NCBI GenBank assembly: GCA_002049495.1
Contig: LLYS01000007.1
Location: 1 to 64,000 of the forward strand
DNA length: 64,000 nt
From: Epsilonproteobacteria bacterium tcs-49
Lineage (GTDB): Bacteria > Campylobacterota > Campylobacteria > Campylobacterales > Sulfurovaceae
Reading direction: 5' to 3'
Shown: piece by piece, positions 33,406 through 43,279 of the stretch
Layout of the letters: every line of letters begins with the position of its first letter
How positions within the stretch are numbered: position 1 is the first letter of the stretch
The notes under the pieces: model-generated
Databases searched by the model: none
What the model was told of the DNA's origin: nothing
What the model saw: only the letters and a program-made list of their open reading frames with translations
Position numbers and translations under genes: made by a program

Positions 33406-34980
33406 TTGGCACGAATCGTAGTTTTATTGACCTTTGTGGGCTCTTTGCTGCTGGCGGAGAACAATATCAGCAGCGAGCGTTTTGAAGAGCTCAAATCGCA
33501 AAACAGCTCCATCAGCGAAGAGTTGGACGATGACAACATCTATAGAAAAATCTACAGCAACTACCAAACCTTCAATTCCCTCAAAGCTAAACTGGAGCGA
33601 GTAACCAAGGAGTTGGGCAAAACCAAAAAATCCTCCGGGAAATATGACGATTTGATCGAGCAGCAGGAGTTGCTGCAAAGCCAGATCGCGCTTTTAAAAG
33701 AGTATGAAAAGAACCCCTTTAAAAAGGTGATGCAGCCCAAAAAGGTCCAAAACGACCTGACCGTGGACAACCCCTTCGCCATCGTGGCGGCATTTTCCTA
33801 CCTCAAGCAGATGACCAGCGACAAGGAGGATTACCTCTCCAAGTTTGAAAACCTGCAGGAGTTGGTGGCAAAGCTGAAACAAAAGCGCGATATCCTGGAG
33901 CAGCTGGTCAATAAGGATCCCCGGTATGAAGCCAGGATCACCAAGCTCAACGACGAGATCAACACCTATGAGCAGTTGCTCAAAACTTACAACATCACCA
34001 AAGATGTGTATCTCAAAGAGATTACCGAGCGTAAGATCGAGATCGAACAGGAGATCGAGAAGGAGCTGGAGCGGCTTTTCATCCTGCTGGCGATCCTGTT
34101 TGTTCTGTTTGTGTTCGTTTTTCTCTCCAAATTCGGGGTTAAAAAGTATATCAGCGACAACGAGCGCTACTATCTGGCCAATAAAACGATCAATCTGACC
34201 TTTGTTACCATCGCCATCTTGATCATCGCTTTTCGCTATATCGAAAACGTTTCCTATATCGTCACCTTTTTAGGGTTTGCCTCCGCGGGTATCGCCATCG
34301 CGATGAAAGACTGGTTCATGAGCGTCATCGGCTGGATCGTTATCGTTTTCGGCGGATCGGTACACGTGGGGGATCGGATCAAGGTACGGAAGGACGGACT
34401 GGTCTACGTGGGCGACGTGATCGACATCTCCCTTTTTCGGATGACGGTACATGAGGATATCACCCTGACGACCTATATGGAAAACCGCCGTTCCGGACGG
34501 ATCGTCTTTGTCCCCAACCACTACATCTTCACCTCCCTGATCGCCAACTATTCACACTCGGGGATGAAAACGGTATGGGACGGGATCGATTTTACCATCA
34601 CCTTTGACTCCAACATCGCCAAATCCAGTATGATCGCCAAGGATATCGCCAAAAAATACGCCAAGGGCTACACCAACATCACCCGTACCCAGCTCAACCG
34701 CCTGCGTTCAAAATACAGCCTCAAAAACACCAACGTCGAACCGCGGGTTTTTTCCTTTATCGAAGCCAACGGGGTACGTATCAGCGTATGGTATATGACC
34801 AACGCCTTTGCCACGCTCACGCTGCGCAGCAACATCAGCGCCGAGATCGTCGAAGCGGTACAAAGGGAAGATGATATCACCCTTGCATACCCCACCCAGT
34901 CTATCTACCTGGACAAAGATGTGCGTAAACCCGACGACGCCATCGAGATCGGGGAAAACAACCGGGGCGTTATCGTATGA
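33406..34980 (+). CDS. MscS-family mechanosensitive channel with periplasmic coiled coil
   Basis: The 524-residue protein starts at TTG 33406, three bases after aroB. It has a signal peptide, a helical periplasmic region of about 190 residues rich in Lys and Glu, two or three membrane segments near 220-310 and the MscS beta domain containing FGGSVHVGDRIKV. The pore helix FASAGIAIAMKDWFMSVIGW fits the family. It would open under hypo-osmotic stress. The long coiled-coil extension resembles the larger MscS/MscK-like forms rather than minimal MscS. Confidence 0.85.
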   Translation: MARIVVLLTFVGSLLLAENNISSERFEELKSQNSSISEELDDDNIYRKIYSNYQTFNSLKAKLERVTKELGKTKKSSGKYDDLIEQQELLQSQIALLKEYEKNPFKKVMQPKKVQNDLTVDNPFAIVAAFSYLKQMTSDKEDYLSKFENLQELVAKLKQKRDILEQLVNKDPRYEARITKLNDEINTYEQLLKTYNITKDVYLKEITERKIEIEQEIEKELERLFILLAILFVLFVFVFLSKFGVKKYISDNERYYLANKTINLTFVTIAILIIAFRYIENVSYIVTFLGFASAGIAIAMKDWFMSVIGWIVIVFGGSVHVGDRIKVRKDGLVYVGDVIDISLFRMTVHEDITLTTYMENRRSGRIVFVPNHYIFTSLIANYSHSGMKTVWDGIDFTITFDSNIAKSSMIAKDIAKKYAKGYTNITRTQLNRLRSKYSLKNTNVEPRVFSFIEANGVRISVWYMTNAFATLTLRSNISAEIVEAVQREDDITLAYPTQSIYLDKDVRKPDDAIEIGENNRGVIV

Positions 34981-36236
34981 GCACACAGCGCAAACCCGGG
35001 GTCTTTTTCAAAACCTTCGGCTGCCGTACCAACCAGTTCGATACGCAGGTGATGATGGCCAATCTGCGTGATTTTGCCGTCGTCCACGATGAGAGCGAAG
35101 CGGACTTCGTGGTGATCAACTCCTGCACCGTCACCAACGCCGCCGACAGCAGCGCGCGCAACTATATCAACCAGGTCAAGAAAAAAAGCGACGCCAAGAT
35201 CGTTTTCGCCGGCTGCGGCGCCATCAGCAAGGGCAAGGAACTGTTTGAACAAAACAGGGTTTTCTCCGTTTTCGGCCACAGCCAGAAACAAAACCTCAAC
35301 GCCATTTTAAAGCAATCTAGCCCCACCTTCGACCTGGGCGATCTCAAACAGATCGATGATACGGTCGTGGAGGATTTTATCGGCAAGAGCCGCGCGTTTA
35401 TCAAGATCCAGGAGGGGTGCGATTTTGAGTGCAGTTACTGCATCATCCCCAGCGTCCGAGGCGCAGCCAGAAGCCACAAGCCCCAAACGATCCTGCGACA
35501 GATCGAAAAACTGGCCCGAAACGGCTACGGGGAGTTTATCCTCACCGGTACCAACGTGGGCAGCTTCGGCAAAGATATCGACTATCCCCTCTCCTTGCTT
35601 TTACAAAACATTTCACGTATCAAGGGGGTCAAACGGGTACGTCTGGGCAGCTTGGAACCAAGCCAGATCGATGACGCGTTTATGGAGCTTTTAGATGAGC
35701 CGTGGATGGCGAAGCATCTGCATATCGCTTTGCAGCACACCAGCGACGAAATGCTGCGTATCATGCGGCGGCGCAACCGTTTCGAAAAGGATTTGGCTCT
35801 GTTTGAACGCATCGCCGATCGCGGCTACGCCCTGGGGACCGACTTTATCGCCGGCCACCCCGGCGAAAGCGAAAAGCTGTGGCAAGAAGCGATGCAAAAC
35901 GCGCAGATGTTGCCGCTGACGCATATCCACTGCTTTACCTACTCCAAACGCGACAACACCGCCTCCGCGGCGATGAAAGAGGAGGTGCGCGGCGATGTGG
36001 CAAAGGCCAGGCGCGCGGAGCTGGTAGAGTTGATCAAAGCAAAAAACTACGATTTCCGCAAGCGGTGTACAACCCCGCTGCAGGTGCTGGTCGAGAGTGA
36101 GAAGGAGGGGATTTTCACCGGTTACGACCAATACTTCAACCCCCTGAAAATCAGATCAAACAAAGATCTCAAACACTGCTGGATCGAGGTAGACGATGTT
36201 CAACGAGAAAAAAACGCAAACTTCAAAACGCTCTAA
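34977..36236 (+). CDS. mtaB: tRNA (t6A37) methylthiotransferase
   Basis: A 419-residue radical-SAM enzyme that makes ms2t6A at position 37 of tRNAs reading ANN codons. The N-terminal UPF0004 domain has three cluster cysteines (FGCRTNQFD, NSCTVTNAAD, AGCGAISKG) and the radical-SAM domain has CDFECSYC. The RTNQFDT motif favours MtaB over MiaB. It overlaps mscS by ATGA and the ftsH-like gene by 41 nt. Confidence 0.9.
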   Translation: MSTQRKPGVFFKTFGCRTNQFDTQVMMANLRDFAVVHDESEADFVVINSCTVTNAADSSARNYINQVKKKSDAKIVFAGCGAISKGKELFEQNRVFSVFGHSQKQNLNAILKQSSPTFDLGDLKQIDDTVVEDFIGKSRAFIKIQEGCDFECSYCIIPSVRGAARSHKPQTILRQIEKLARNGYGEFILTGTNVGSFGKDIDYPLSLLLQNISRIKGVKRVRLGSLEPSQIDDAFMELLDEPWMAKHLHIALQHTSDEMLRIMRRRNRFEKDLALFERIADRGYALGTDFIAGHPGESEKLWQEAMQNAQMLPLTHIHCFTYSKRDNTASAAMKEEVRGDVAKARRAELVELIKAKNYDFRKRCTTPLQVLVESEKEGIFTGYDQYFNPLKIRSNKDLKHCWIEVDDVQREKNANFKTL

Positions 36237-37866
36237 AATCTTTATCGGCATACTGGCGGCGCTGCTGCTGGCTTTGCTGGCCTTTGCCTACGTACGTAAC
36301 AAAGCCGAAGTGATCACCGCCGCAAAAGCGCAGCACCTCATCGCCAACAAGTTCATCGAAAAAGCGGTGATTGAGGATCATTACCTCTACCTCTACGTCG
36401 AGGGAAATAAATACAAGATCGCCAAAGAAGCCCTTGATCTGCAGGATCTGTACAGCCAGACCCCCGTAACTATTCAGGAGGATCGGGGCTACCTGCTGGA
36501 TCTGTTTTTGGTCTTTGTCATCATCGGCGCGCTGGTGCTGCTGGGCAGATCGCTGAAAAAGGACCGCGACAAACAGGTCAGCAACCTGGAAAAGAAACTC
36601 CAGCCCGCCAACCCCTTTGAGCAATCGGCCAAGATCATCCCCCAAAGAAGCGACGTGCGCTTTAGCGACGTGGCGGGGATCGATGAAGTCAAAGAGGAGC
36701 TTGAGGAGATCATCGAGTTTTTGAAACACCCCAAAAAGTTTCAAAGCTTCGGTATCCGTATGCCCCGGGGCGTTTTGCTCGTGGGGCCTCCGGGTGTGGG
36801 CAAAACGATGATCGCCAAAGCGGTGGCGGGGGAAGCGGACGTCCCCTTTTTCTACCAAAGCGGCGCGAGTTTTGTGCATATCTACGTGGGGATGGGCGCT
36901 AAACGGGTCAAGGAGCTCTTTGCCAAAGCCAAGCTGATGTCGCCGGCGATCATCTTCATCGACGAGATCGACGCGGTGGGCAAAGCCAGGGGCGGCCAGC
37001 GCAACGACGAGCGCGAATCCACGCTCAATCAGCTGCTGACCGAGATGGACGGTTTTGAAGACAACAGCGAAGTGATCGTCATCGCCGCGACCAATAGGAT
37101 CGAAATGCTCGATGACGCCCTGCTGCGCCCCGGACGTTTTGACCGTCGGGTACACGTCAGTATGCCCAACAGCAAAGAGCGGCAGAAAATCCTGGGGGTT
37201 TATCTGGCCAACAAGCCAAACAGCGTGGATCTTGAAGCGGTATCGAAGATGACCATCGGCTTTAGCGGCGCGGCACTTTCTTCGCTGGTCAACGAAGCGG
37301 CGATCCACGCGCTCAAACAGGGTAAAAAAGCCATCGGCGACGAAGATATCACCGCGGTCAAGGACAAAGTGATCTCGGGCAAGCGCAAAGTACTCACCCT
37401 CAGCGACGAGGAGAAACGGATTCAGGCGACTTATCAGGGGGCGAAAGCGCTGATCGCGTCCTGGTTTGAAGTGCATTATGACAAGATCGGGCTCATCAGC
37501 GAACACATCACCGGCGTGGAAAAAGAGATCATCAGCAAAAACGAGATGATGAACCAGATCAAGGTCCACCTTGCGGGAATGGTCGCGACCAAGGAACACT
37601 ACGGAGAAACCTTCTCCAACGCCGGCAGGGACCTCAAGCATGTCAAAATGATCGTCGCCGATATGTTGGAGCTTTACGGCATGAGCCCCGATTACGGACT
37701 GAACCCCCACAAAGCGGAGATGGAGATCATCCACGAGTGCGAAATGGAGCTTAAATCCCTGCTGGTCAAACTCTCCCCGGCACTGCAAAAGGTCATCGAG
37801 CGGTTGCTCCAAAGCGAATTCATCACCGCCAAAGACGTCAAGGAGATCGAGCGTGCGGTTCTTTAG
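36196..37866 (+). CDS. FtsH-like membrane AAA protein lacking the protease zinc site
   Basis: This 556-residue protein has the FtsH layout: membrane helix (about 14-32), a short periplasmic domain, a second helix (about 99-117), an AAA module with Walker A GPPGVGKT (197-204), Walker B FIDEID (254-259), an aromatic pore loop HIYVGMG and SRH ending RPGRFDRR, then the peptidase-like helices. Where FtsH has HEXXH, this protein reads YQGAK (413-417), so all three key residues are lost. It is probably an unfoldase or chaperone. It starts inside mtaB with GAGG 6 nt before ATG. A true ftsH must be elsewhere in the genome. Confidence 0.9.
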   Translation: MFNEKKTQTSKRSKIFIGILAALLLALLAFAYVRNKAEVITAAKAQHLIANKFIEKAVIEDHYLYLYVEGNKYKIAKEALDLQDLYSQTPVTIQEDRGYLLDLFLVFVIIGALVLLGRSLKKDRDKQVSNLEKKLQPANPFEQSAKIIPQRSDVRFSDVAGIDEVKEELEEIIEFLKHPKKFQSFGIRMPRGVLLVGPPGVGKTMIAKAVAGEADVPFFYQSGASFVHIYVGMGAKRVKELFAKAKLMSPAIIFIDEIDAVGKARGGQRNDERESTLNQLLTEMDGFEDNSEVIVIAATNRIEMLDDALLRPGRFDRRVHVSMPNSKERQKILGVYLANKPNSVDLEAVSKMTIGFSGAALSSLVNEAAIHALKQGKKAIGDEDITAVKDKVISGKRKVLTLSDEEKRIQATYQGAKALIASWFEVHYDKIGLISEHITGVEKEIISKNEMMNQIKVHLAGMVATKEHYGETFSNAGRDLKHVKMIVADMLELYGMSPDYGLNPHKAEMEIIHECEMELKSLLVKLSPALQKVIERLLQSEFITAKDVKEIERAVL

Positions 37867-38356
37867 CGGCTTCTGCCTGCAGGGCGAGCGCGAACTCTTC
37901 GCAGAGTTTTTGCAGCCAAACGATTTCACCGTCGCGGGGTTTAGCTACGGGGCGATCAAAGCGCTGGAGTATACGCTGCAAGCCCCACAGCGCATCGACA
38001 GGCTCGTTTTGCTCTCCCCGGCGTATTTTGCGAACAAGGATGCAAAGTTTAAAAAGATGCAGCTGCTTTTTTTCAAAAAAGACCCCGAGAGTTACATCAG
38101 GCAGTTTTTGCAAAACGTCGCTTCTCCCTCGGCGCTGGATATGAGCCCCTACCTGCAGCCCCAGGATAGCCGCCAGCTGCATGAACTGCTGCACTACGAC
38201 TGGCAAAAGCTCGGCGACCTTGATCCAAACCTCACCCTCGAGATCCACCTAGGCGGCAAGGACCGCATCATCGACGCGCACCGGGCCCACGACTTTTTCA
38301 AACGGTATGGGGAGAGTTACCTGCATAAAAACCTGGGACATATTTTACACCCTTAG
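37853..38356 (+). CDS. bioV: Pimeloyl-ACP methyl ester esterase, BioV type
   Basis: A 167-residue alpha/beta hydrolase, much shorter than BioH, which ends pimelate chain synthesis for biotin. It opens with MRFFSGFCLQGE, like the Helicobacter BioV group, has the nucleophile Ser in GFSYGAIKA and the catalytic His near the end in LGHILHP. GTG 37853 follows AAGGAG inside the end of the ftsH-like gene, implying coupling. The acid residue could be the Asp in GGKDRIID. No other biotin gene is in the window. Confidence 0.82.
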   Translation: MRFFSGFCLQGERELFAEFLQPNDFTVAGFSYGAIKALEYTLQAPQRIDRLVLLSPAYFANKDAKFKKMQLLFFKKDPESYIRQFLQNVASPSALDMSPYLQPQDSRQLHELLHYDWQKLGDLDPNLTLEIHLGGKDRIIDAHRAHDFFKRYGESYLHKNLGHILHP

Positions 38357-38375
38357 ATTATTTTCCAAATTACGC

Positions 38376-38381
38376 TATACT
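38376..38381 (+). promoter_or_regulatory. -10 box giving a leaderless DEAD-box mRNA
   Basis: TATACT ends exactly 6 nt before the ATG at 38388, and no ribosome-binding site separates them, so transcription would begin at the start codon. Confidence 0.55.
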
Positions 38382-38387
38382 TCCGCC

Positions 38388-39761
38388 ATGACAAATGAAA
38401 CTTTTACCACCCTACCCCTAAGCGACGCAATGGTCGCGAACCTAGAGACCCTCGGCTATACGCAGATGACGCCCATCCAGCAAGCTTCGCTTCCGTTGAC
38501 CCTGCAAGGCTGTGACCTGATCGCAAAAGCCAAAACGGGCAGCGGCAAGACCGCGGCTTTCGGGATCGCGCTTTTGCACAAACTCAACGTCAAGCGCTTC
38601 CGCATCCAAACCATGGTGCTGTGCCCCACCCGCGAACTGGCCGATCAGGTCGCCCAGGAGCTGCGGCGGCTGGCGCGCTTTACGCACAATATCAAAATCA
38701 CCACCCTGTGCGGCGGGACGCCCTACAAACCCCAGGTGCATTCGCTCTCCCACCAGGCCCACATCGTCGTGGGTACGCCCGGGCGCGTTTTGCAGCATTT
38801 GAAAGAGGGCTCCTTTTCCCCCAAAGAGATCGACACCCTCGTTTTAGACGAAGCGGATCGGATGCTGGAGATGGGCTTTAGCGAAGATATCCGAACCATC
38901 ATCGACTTTCTGCCCAAGCAGCGTCAAACGATGCTCTTTTCCGCCACCTACCCCGAAAACATCGAAAAACTCAGCCGCGACATCATGCGTGAGCCCGAAT
39001 TTATCCGGATCGATACGCAGCATGAAAAGCGCGTCATCGAACAGCACTTTTACCGCGCCAAAGGCTTTGACGAGAAAGCCGATACCGTCATCAAAACCCT
39101 GCAGCGCTACGAGCCATCCTCCTGCGTCGTGTTTTGCAACACCAAGCTTGACTGCGACGATCTGGGCGACGATCTGGAGGATCACGGCATCGATACGCTG
39201 GTGCTGCACAGCGATTTTGAACAAAAGGAGCGTGACGAATGCCTGACGCTTTTTGCCGGAAAAAGCTACCCCGTTCTGGTCGCCACCGACGTGGCGGCGC
39301 GGGGACTGGATATCGACGATATCGAACTGGTGATCAATTTCGACCTGCCCGGGGATTTTGAAGTCTATACCCACCGCATCGGAAGAACGGCCAGAGCGGG
39401 CAAAAGCGGCCGCGCCGTCTCCCTTGTCCAGGGCAGACGCGACGAAGCGATGCTGCAGGAAAATATCGATGATCCCGAGATTACGGATGTAAACCATGTG
39501 GCGATCCGCGAGGATTTTACCCTGCGCGCGGAGTATACGACCATCTTCATCAACGGCGGCAAAAAGGGCAAGCTGCGCGCGGGTGATATCCTGGGCGCGC
39601 TGACCAAGACCGTGGGACTGCACAAGGACGACGTGGGCAAGATCACCGTCTACCCCCACTGCTCCTACGTCGCGGTCAAAAACGGCGTCGCCACGCAGGC
39701 GCTGCAGGGCTTGAGCCGCAACCGCATCAAGAAAAAGTTTTACAGGGTTTTCAAAAAGTAA
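38388..39761 (+). CDS. DEAD-box RNA helicase, DbpA-like
   Basis: The 457-residue ATP-dependent RNA helicase shows a Q motif (MTPIQQ), AKTGSGKT, PTREL, VLDEADRM, SAT, and HRIGRTARAG. The C-terminal 75 residues (TIFINGGKKGKLRAGDILGA) match the DbpA RNA-binding domain, which directs DbpA to 23S rRNA helix 92. It is likely involved in 50S subunit assembly. ATG 38388 has no Shine-Dalgarno and lies 6 nt after a -10 box; an upstream extension into bioV is not supported. Confidence 0.9.
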   Translation: MTNETFTTLPLSDAMVANLETLGYTQMTPIQQASLPLTLQGCDLIAKAKTGSGKTAAFGIALLHKLNVKRFRIQTMVLCPTRELADQVAQELRRLARFTHNIKITTLCGGTPYKPQVHSLSHQAHIVVGTPGRVLQHLKEGSFSPKEIDTLVLDEADRMLEMGFSEDIRTIIDFLPKQRQTMLFSATYPENIEKLSRDIMREPEFIRIDTQHEKRVIEQHFYRAKGFDEKADTVIKTLQRYEPSSCVVFCNTKLDCDDLGDDLEDHGIDTLVLHSDFEQKERDECLTLFAGKSYPVLVATDVAARGLDIDDIELVINFDLPGDFEVYTHRIGRTARAGKSGRAVSLVQGRRDEAMLQENIDDPEITDVNHVAIREDFTLRAEYTTIFINGGKKGKLRAGDILGALTKTVGLHKDDVGKITVYPHCSYVAVKNGVATQALQGLSRNRIKKKFYRVFKK

Positions 39762-39793
39762 TCTACCTTGACATAAACTCTCCTACTTAGTTA

Positions 39794-39802
39794 TGATATA
39801 TT
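39794..39802 (+). promoter_or_regulatory. Extended -10 promoter for nfeD
   Basis: TGATATATT matches TGnTATAAT with one mismatch and lies 21 nt upstream of the nfeD ATG. The SD AAAGGAG at 39812-39818 lies between. Confidence 0.5.
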
Positions 39803-39823
39803 ACCGATAACAAAGGAGTGAAG

Positions 39824-41104
39824 ATGCGGCGAATACTCTTTTTTCTACTGTTTCCCCTTCTACTTAGCGCATCTTCGATCACCCATATCAAACTTGACGG
39901 GGCCGTTTCCCCCGCAAGCGCGCTTCATCTGCAAAACGCTTTGAAAAGTGCCAAGGCGCAAAACGCTTCCATGCTGCTGATAGAACTCGACACCCCCGGC
40001 GGGCTTGCCAGCGCCATGCGCGACATGGTACAAATGATCACCAACTCCCCCGTTCCTATCACCGTTTTCGTCGCTCCGCGCGGCGCGCAGGCGGCAAGCG
40101 CGGGCACCTATCTGCTCTACGCCGCCCACATCGCCGCGATGGCGCCGGGGACCAACACCGGCGCCGCCACCCCCGTACAGATGGGCTCCCCCATGCAAGG
40201 AGACAAAGCCAAGATGCCCACGACCATGGAAAAGAAGGTCAAAGGCGACGCTTCGGCGTTTTTGCAAAGCTTGGCGCAGATGCGCGACCGCAACGCCACC
40301 TGGGCGCGAAAAAGCGTCGAGGAAAGCGTCAGTATTACCGCGCAAAAAGCCCTTGAACTGGGCGTTATCGACCTCATCGCCACGGACAGGGTCCAGCTGC
40401 TGCAAAAGCTGCACGGCAAAACCGTCGCGATAAACGGCGGCAGCGTGACCATCGAGACAAAAGGTGCGACGATACACACCTTTCAAAGCGATTGGAAAAC
40501 CCGGCTGCTGTCTATCATCACCGACCCCAACGTCACCTACATTCTGATGCTTGTGGCGATCTACGGGATCTTTTTTGAGTTGATGAATCCCGGAGCGGTC
40601 ATCCCCGGCGTCGTGGGCGTCATCAGTGGGGTTTTAGCCCTTTACGCACTAAACGTACTGCCCTTTAACTACGCGGGTCTGCTGCTTATCGCCCTGGGGA
40701 TTATCTTCATGATAGCCGAAGTGTTCGTCGCGGGCTTTGGCATCCTGGGCATCGGCGGGACGATCGCCTTTGCGGCGGGCTCGATCCTGCTCTTTGACGC
40801 GCAGACGCTGGGGCAGGATATCTCCCTGCCCCTTATCATCGCGCTCAGCCTCGTTTCGGCGGGGTTTTTCATCTGGGTGATGCGCCTGGTGCTTGCCTCC
40901 AGAGAGCGCAAAGCAGTCACGGGCAAGCAGGAGATGATCGGCAGCCGCGGCACGGTCGTAAAAGCCACCAAAGAGGGCTATCTGATCCACGCCCACGGTG
41001 AAACGTGGCACGCCCGCTCCGCGCATAAGCTGCAAAAGGATCAGGAAGTAACGATCACCGATATCGAGGGCTTGACCCTGAGCGTAATCCCAACTAAGGA
41101 GTAA
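39824..41104 (+). CDS. NfeD-family membrane serine protease (ClpP-class)
   Basis: A 426-residue protein with a signal peptide, a ClpP-like serine protease domain (LIELDTPGGLASAMRDMVQM, a Ser in SAGTYLLYAAH and a Lys-containing later helix), a membrane region of four or five helices and a C-terminal OB-fold domain (SRGTVVKATKEGYLIHAHGE). Such proteins pair with stomatin-type proteins; the stomatin gene follows by 3 nt. It likely cleaves a stomatin or helps control membrane microdomains. ATG 39824 is chosen because AAAGGAG lies 5 nt upstream. Confidence 0.87.
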   Translation: MRRILFFLLFPLLLSASSITHIKLDGAVSPASALHLQNALKSAKAQNASMLLIELDTPGGLASAMRDMVQMITNSPVPITVFVAPRGAQAASAGTYLLYAAHIAAMAPGTNTGAATPVQMGSPMQGDKAKMPTTMEKKVKGDASAFLQSLAQMRDRNATWARKSVEESVSITAQKALELGVIDLIATDRVQLLQKLHGKTVAINGGSVTIETKGATIHTFQSDWKTRLLSIITDPNVTYILMLVAIYGIFFELMNPGAVIPGVVGVISGVLALYALNVLPFNYAGLLLIALGIIFMIAEVFVAGFGILGIGGTIAFAAGSILLFDAQTLGQDISLPLIIALSLVSAGFFIWVMRLVLASRERKAVTGKQEMIGSRGTVVKATKEGYLIHAHGETWHARSAHKLQKDQEVTITDIEGLTLSVIPTKE

Positions 41105-41107
41105 ATC

Positions 41108-41863
41108 ATGATCTCAATGACCACACTGTATATTATTCTCATCGTTTTGGCAATTCTGGGCGCTTCGATCCGGGTGCTCAAAGAGTATGAAAGGGGCGTC
41201 ATTTTTACGCTCGGGCGCTTTACGGGCGTCAAGGGTCCGGGGCTGATCATCGTCATCCCCGTTATCCAGCAGATGGAGAAAGTGGAGCTGCGCACCATCG
41301 TGCTTGACGTGCCCTCCCAGGACGTGATCAGCCACGACAACGTTTCGGTACACGTCAACGCCGTGGTCTACTTCCGCGTCATCGATCCGGAAAAGGCGAT
41401 CATCCAGGTGGAGAATTTCCACGCCGCCACTTCCCAGCTGGCGCAAACGACCCTGCGCTCGGTCCTTGGCGGGCATGAGCTCGATGAGATGCTTGCCGAG
41501 CGTGAAAAGCTCAACTACGACATTCAGGAGATTTTGGATAAGCAGACCGACGCGTGGGGGATCAAGATTTCAAACGTGGAGATCAAGCATATCGACCTGG
41601 ATGACAGTATGATCCGAGCCATTGCCAAACAGGCCGAAGCGGAAAGGGAGCGACGGGCGAAAGTGATCAACGCCAAAGGGGAGCTTGAAGCGAGCAAAAA
41701 CCTACTGGAAGCGGCGGATATCATCAGTAAAAATCCGCAGGGGATCCAGCTGCGCTACCTGCAAACGCTCAGCGATATCTCCAACGACAAGACCAATACG
41801 CTGGTCTTTCCTTTTACTTCCGAAATGGGGAAATTTTTCGCCCAGCCTCAGGGGGAGAAATAG
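41108..41863 (+). CDS. Stomatin/prohibitin (SPFH) family protein
   Basis: A 251-residue SPFH protein with one N-terminal membrane helix, the band-7 domain ([37 protein letters not shown]) and a coiled-coil rich in Glu and Lys, then the slipin ending [10 protein letters not shown]. It is paired with nfeD as in many bacteria, where the two form a membrane quality-control or microdomain unit. Start ATG 41108 follows AAGGAG. The 3' end overlaps the convergent symporter gene by 16 nt. Confidence 0.92.
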   Translation: MISMTTLYIILIVLAILGASIRVLKEYERGVIFTLGRFTGVKGPGLIIVIPVIQQMEKVELRTIVLDVPSQDVISHDNVSVHVNAVVYFRVIDPEKAIIQVENFHAATSQLAQTTLRSVLGGHELDEMLAEREKLNYDIQEILDKQTDAWGIKISNVEIKHIDLDDSMIRAIAKQAEAERERRAKVINAKGELEASKNLLEAADIISKNPQGIQLRYLQTLSDISNDKTNTLVFPFTSEMGKFFAQPQGEK

Positions 41864-43224
41864 CGGCGCGTTTCCTTGACCACCAGGGGTGAGAGCAGTA
41901 AGATAGCGATCAGGTTGGGAATCGCCATCAACGCGTTGGCGATATCACACAGCGCCCACACCAGTTCCAGGTGCATGATCGCCCCAAAAGGCAGCAACAA
42001 GGCGTAAAAGTGGCGAAAGCGTTTGATGGCATGTTCACCAAACAGATACCCCACGCTTCTGTCACCGTAGTAACTCCACCCGATCACGCTGGAGAAAGAG
42101 AAAAACAGCAGCGTCAGCGTTACCGCCGCCTTTCCCAGATCGGGGACGGCGAGGTTGAAGGCGTAGGTGGTCAGCTCCGAACCGGTCTTGCCGCTTTCCC
42201 ACGCCCCGGTGGTGAGGATCACTAACGCGGTCATGGTGCACACGATCAGCGTATCGATAAAGGGACCGCTCATGGCGACAAGCCCCTCGCGTACCGGCTC
42301 GTCGGTCTGCGCGCTTGCGTGGGCGATGGGGGCTGTTCCAAGCCCCGCTTCGTTGCTAAATACGCCTCTTGCGACCCCGAACTGGATCGCCGCCATCACC
42401 CCGGCCCCGGCAAAGCCTCCGGTAGCCGCGACGGGATTGAACGCGCCGTGAAAAATCAGCGCAAAAGCGCGGGGCACGGCGTCAAGGTGCATCGCAATAA
42501 CCGCGAGAGCGCTGAGCACGTAAAAGATAAACATAAAAGGAACCACTTTCGAAGCGATCTGCCCGATCCGCCTGATCCCGCCGACGATCACCGCCCAAAC
42601 CAGACCGGCGTACACAACCCCCACCGCAAGTTTGACCAAAATGATATTTTCCGGCGTCGCTTCATAGGCAAAAAGATCGCGAAAGGTAAACTCCATGGAA
42701 TCGGCCACGCTGTTGCTCTCGACCATATTACCCGTACCAAAAGCCGCCAAAATGGTACAGAAGGCGAAAAACTGCGCCATCGGTTTCCACCTTGGTCCCA
42801 GCCCCCTTTCTATATAGTACATGGGACCGCCGGAGTACCCGCTGCGGGGGCTATACTCCCGATAAATCAATGCCAGCGTCGCACTGGCGTATTTGGTAGC
42901 CATCCCCACTACGGCGGTCACCCACATCCAAAACACCGCCCCGGGACCGCCCAAAGCGATCGCCGTCGCTACCCCGGCGATGTTGCCGTTGCCGATCGTT
43001 GCCGAGAGTGCCACCGATAGCGCTTTAAAATGGCTCAACTCCCCCCGGGCCGATTCGCGTTTGTCCGCACCGCTGAAGATACGGATGGAAAGCCAGAGTT
43101 TGAAAATCTGGATAAATTTAAGGCGTAGCGTCAAATACAGCCCCGTACCCACGAGTAAAGCGATCGTCAAAGGACCCCATACTACGGCATTGAGCTGTTC
43201 GACGATAGCGTAAAACTTTTCCAC
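41848..43224 (-). CDS. AGCS-family sodium/amino acid (alanine/glycine) symporter
   Basis: The 458-residue membrane protein with about eleven helices matches the alanine-or-glycine:cation symporter family, with [24 protein letters not shown] (AGCS signature region) and [21 protein letters not shown]. It imports small neutral amino acids with sodium. GTG 43224 is preceded by GAGGGG. It stands as a single gene between convergent stomatin and the kinase-like gene upstream. Confidence 0.92.
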   Translation of the reverse strand: MEKFYAIVEQLNAVVWGPLTIALLVGTGLYLTLRLKFIQIFKLWLSIRIFSGADKRESARGELSHFKALSVALSATIGNGNIAGVATAIALGGPGAVFWMWVTAVVGMATKYASATLALIYREYSPRSGYSGGPMYYIERGLGPRWKPMAQFFAFCTILAAFGTGNMVESNSVADSMEFTFRDLFAYEATPENIILVKLAVGVVYAGLVWAVIVGGIRRIGQIASKVVPFMFIFYVLSALAVIAMHLDAVPRAFALIFHGAFNPVAATGGFAGAGVMAAIQFGVARGVFSNEAGLGTAPIAHASAQTDEPVREGLVAMSGPFIDTLIVCTMTALVILTTGAWESGKTGSELTTYAFNLAVPDLGKAAVTLTLLFFSFSSVIGWSYYGDRSVGYLFGEHAIKRFRHFYALLLPFGAIMHLELVWALCDIANALMAIPNLIAILLLSPLVVKETRRYFSP

Positions 43225-43279
43225 GGTCCCCTCTTTCGCTGCGGTTGCTACTCCTGCCTATACGCAGATTAGCAACAGA

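Noticed and set aside
36223-37929. Long - strand reading frame opposite the ftsH-like gene
   Set aside because: It is complementary to a clear AAA protein and its product has no recognisable motif; codon bias of the real gene creates it.
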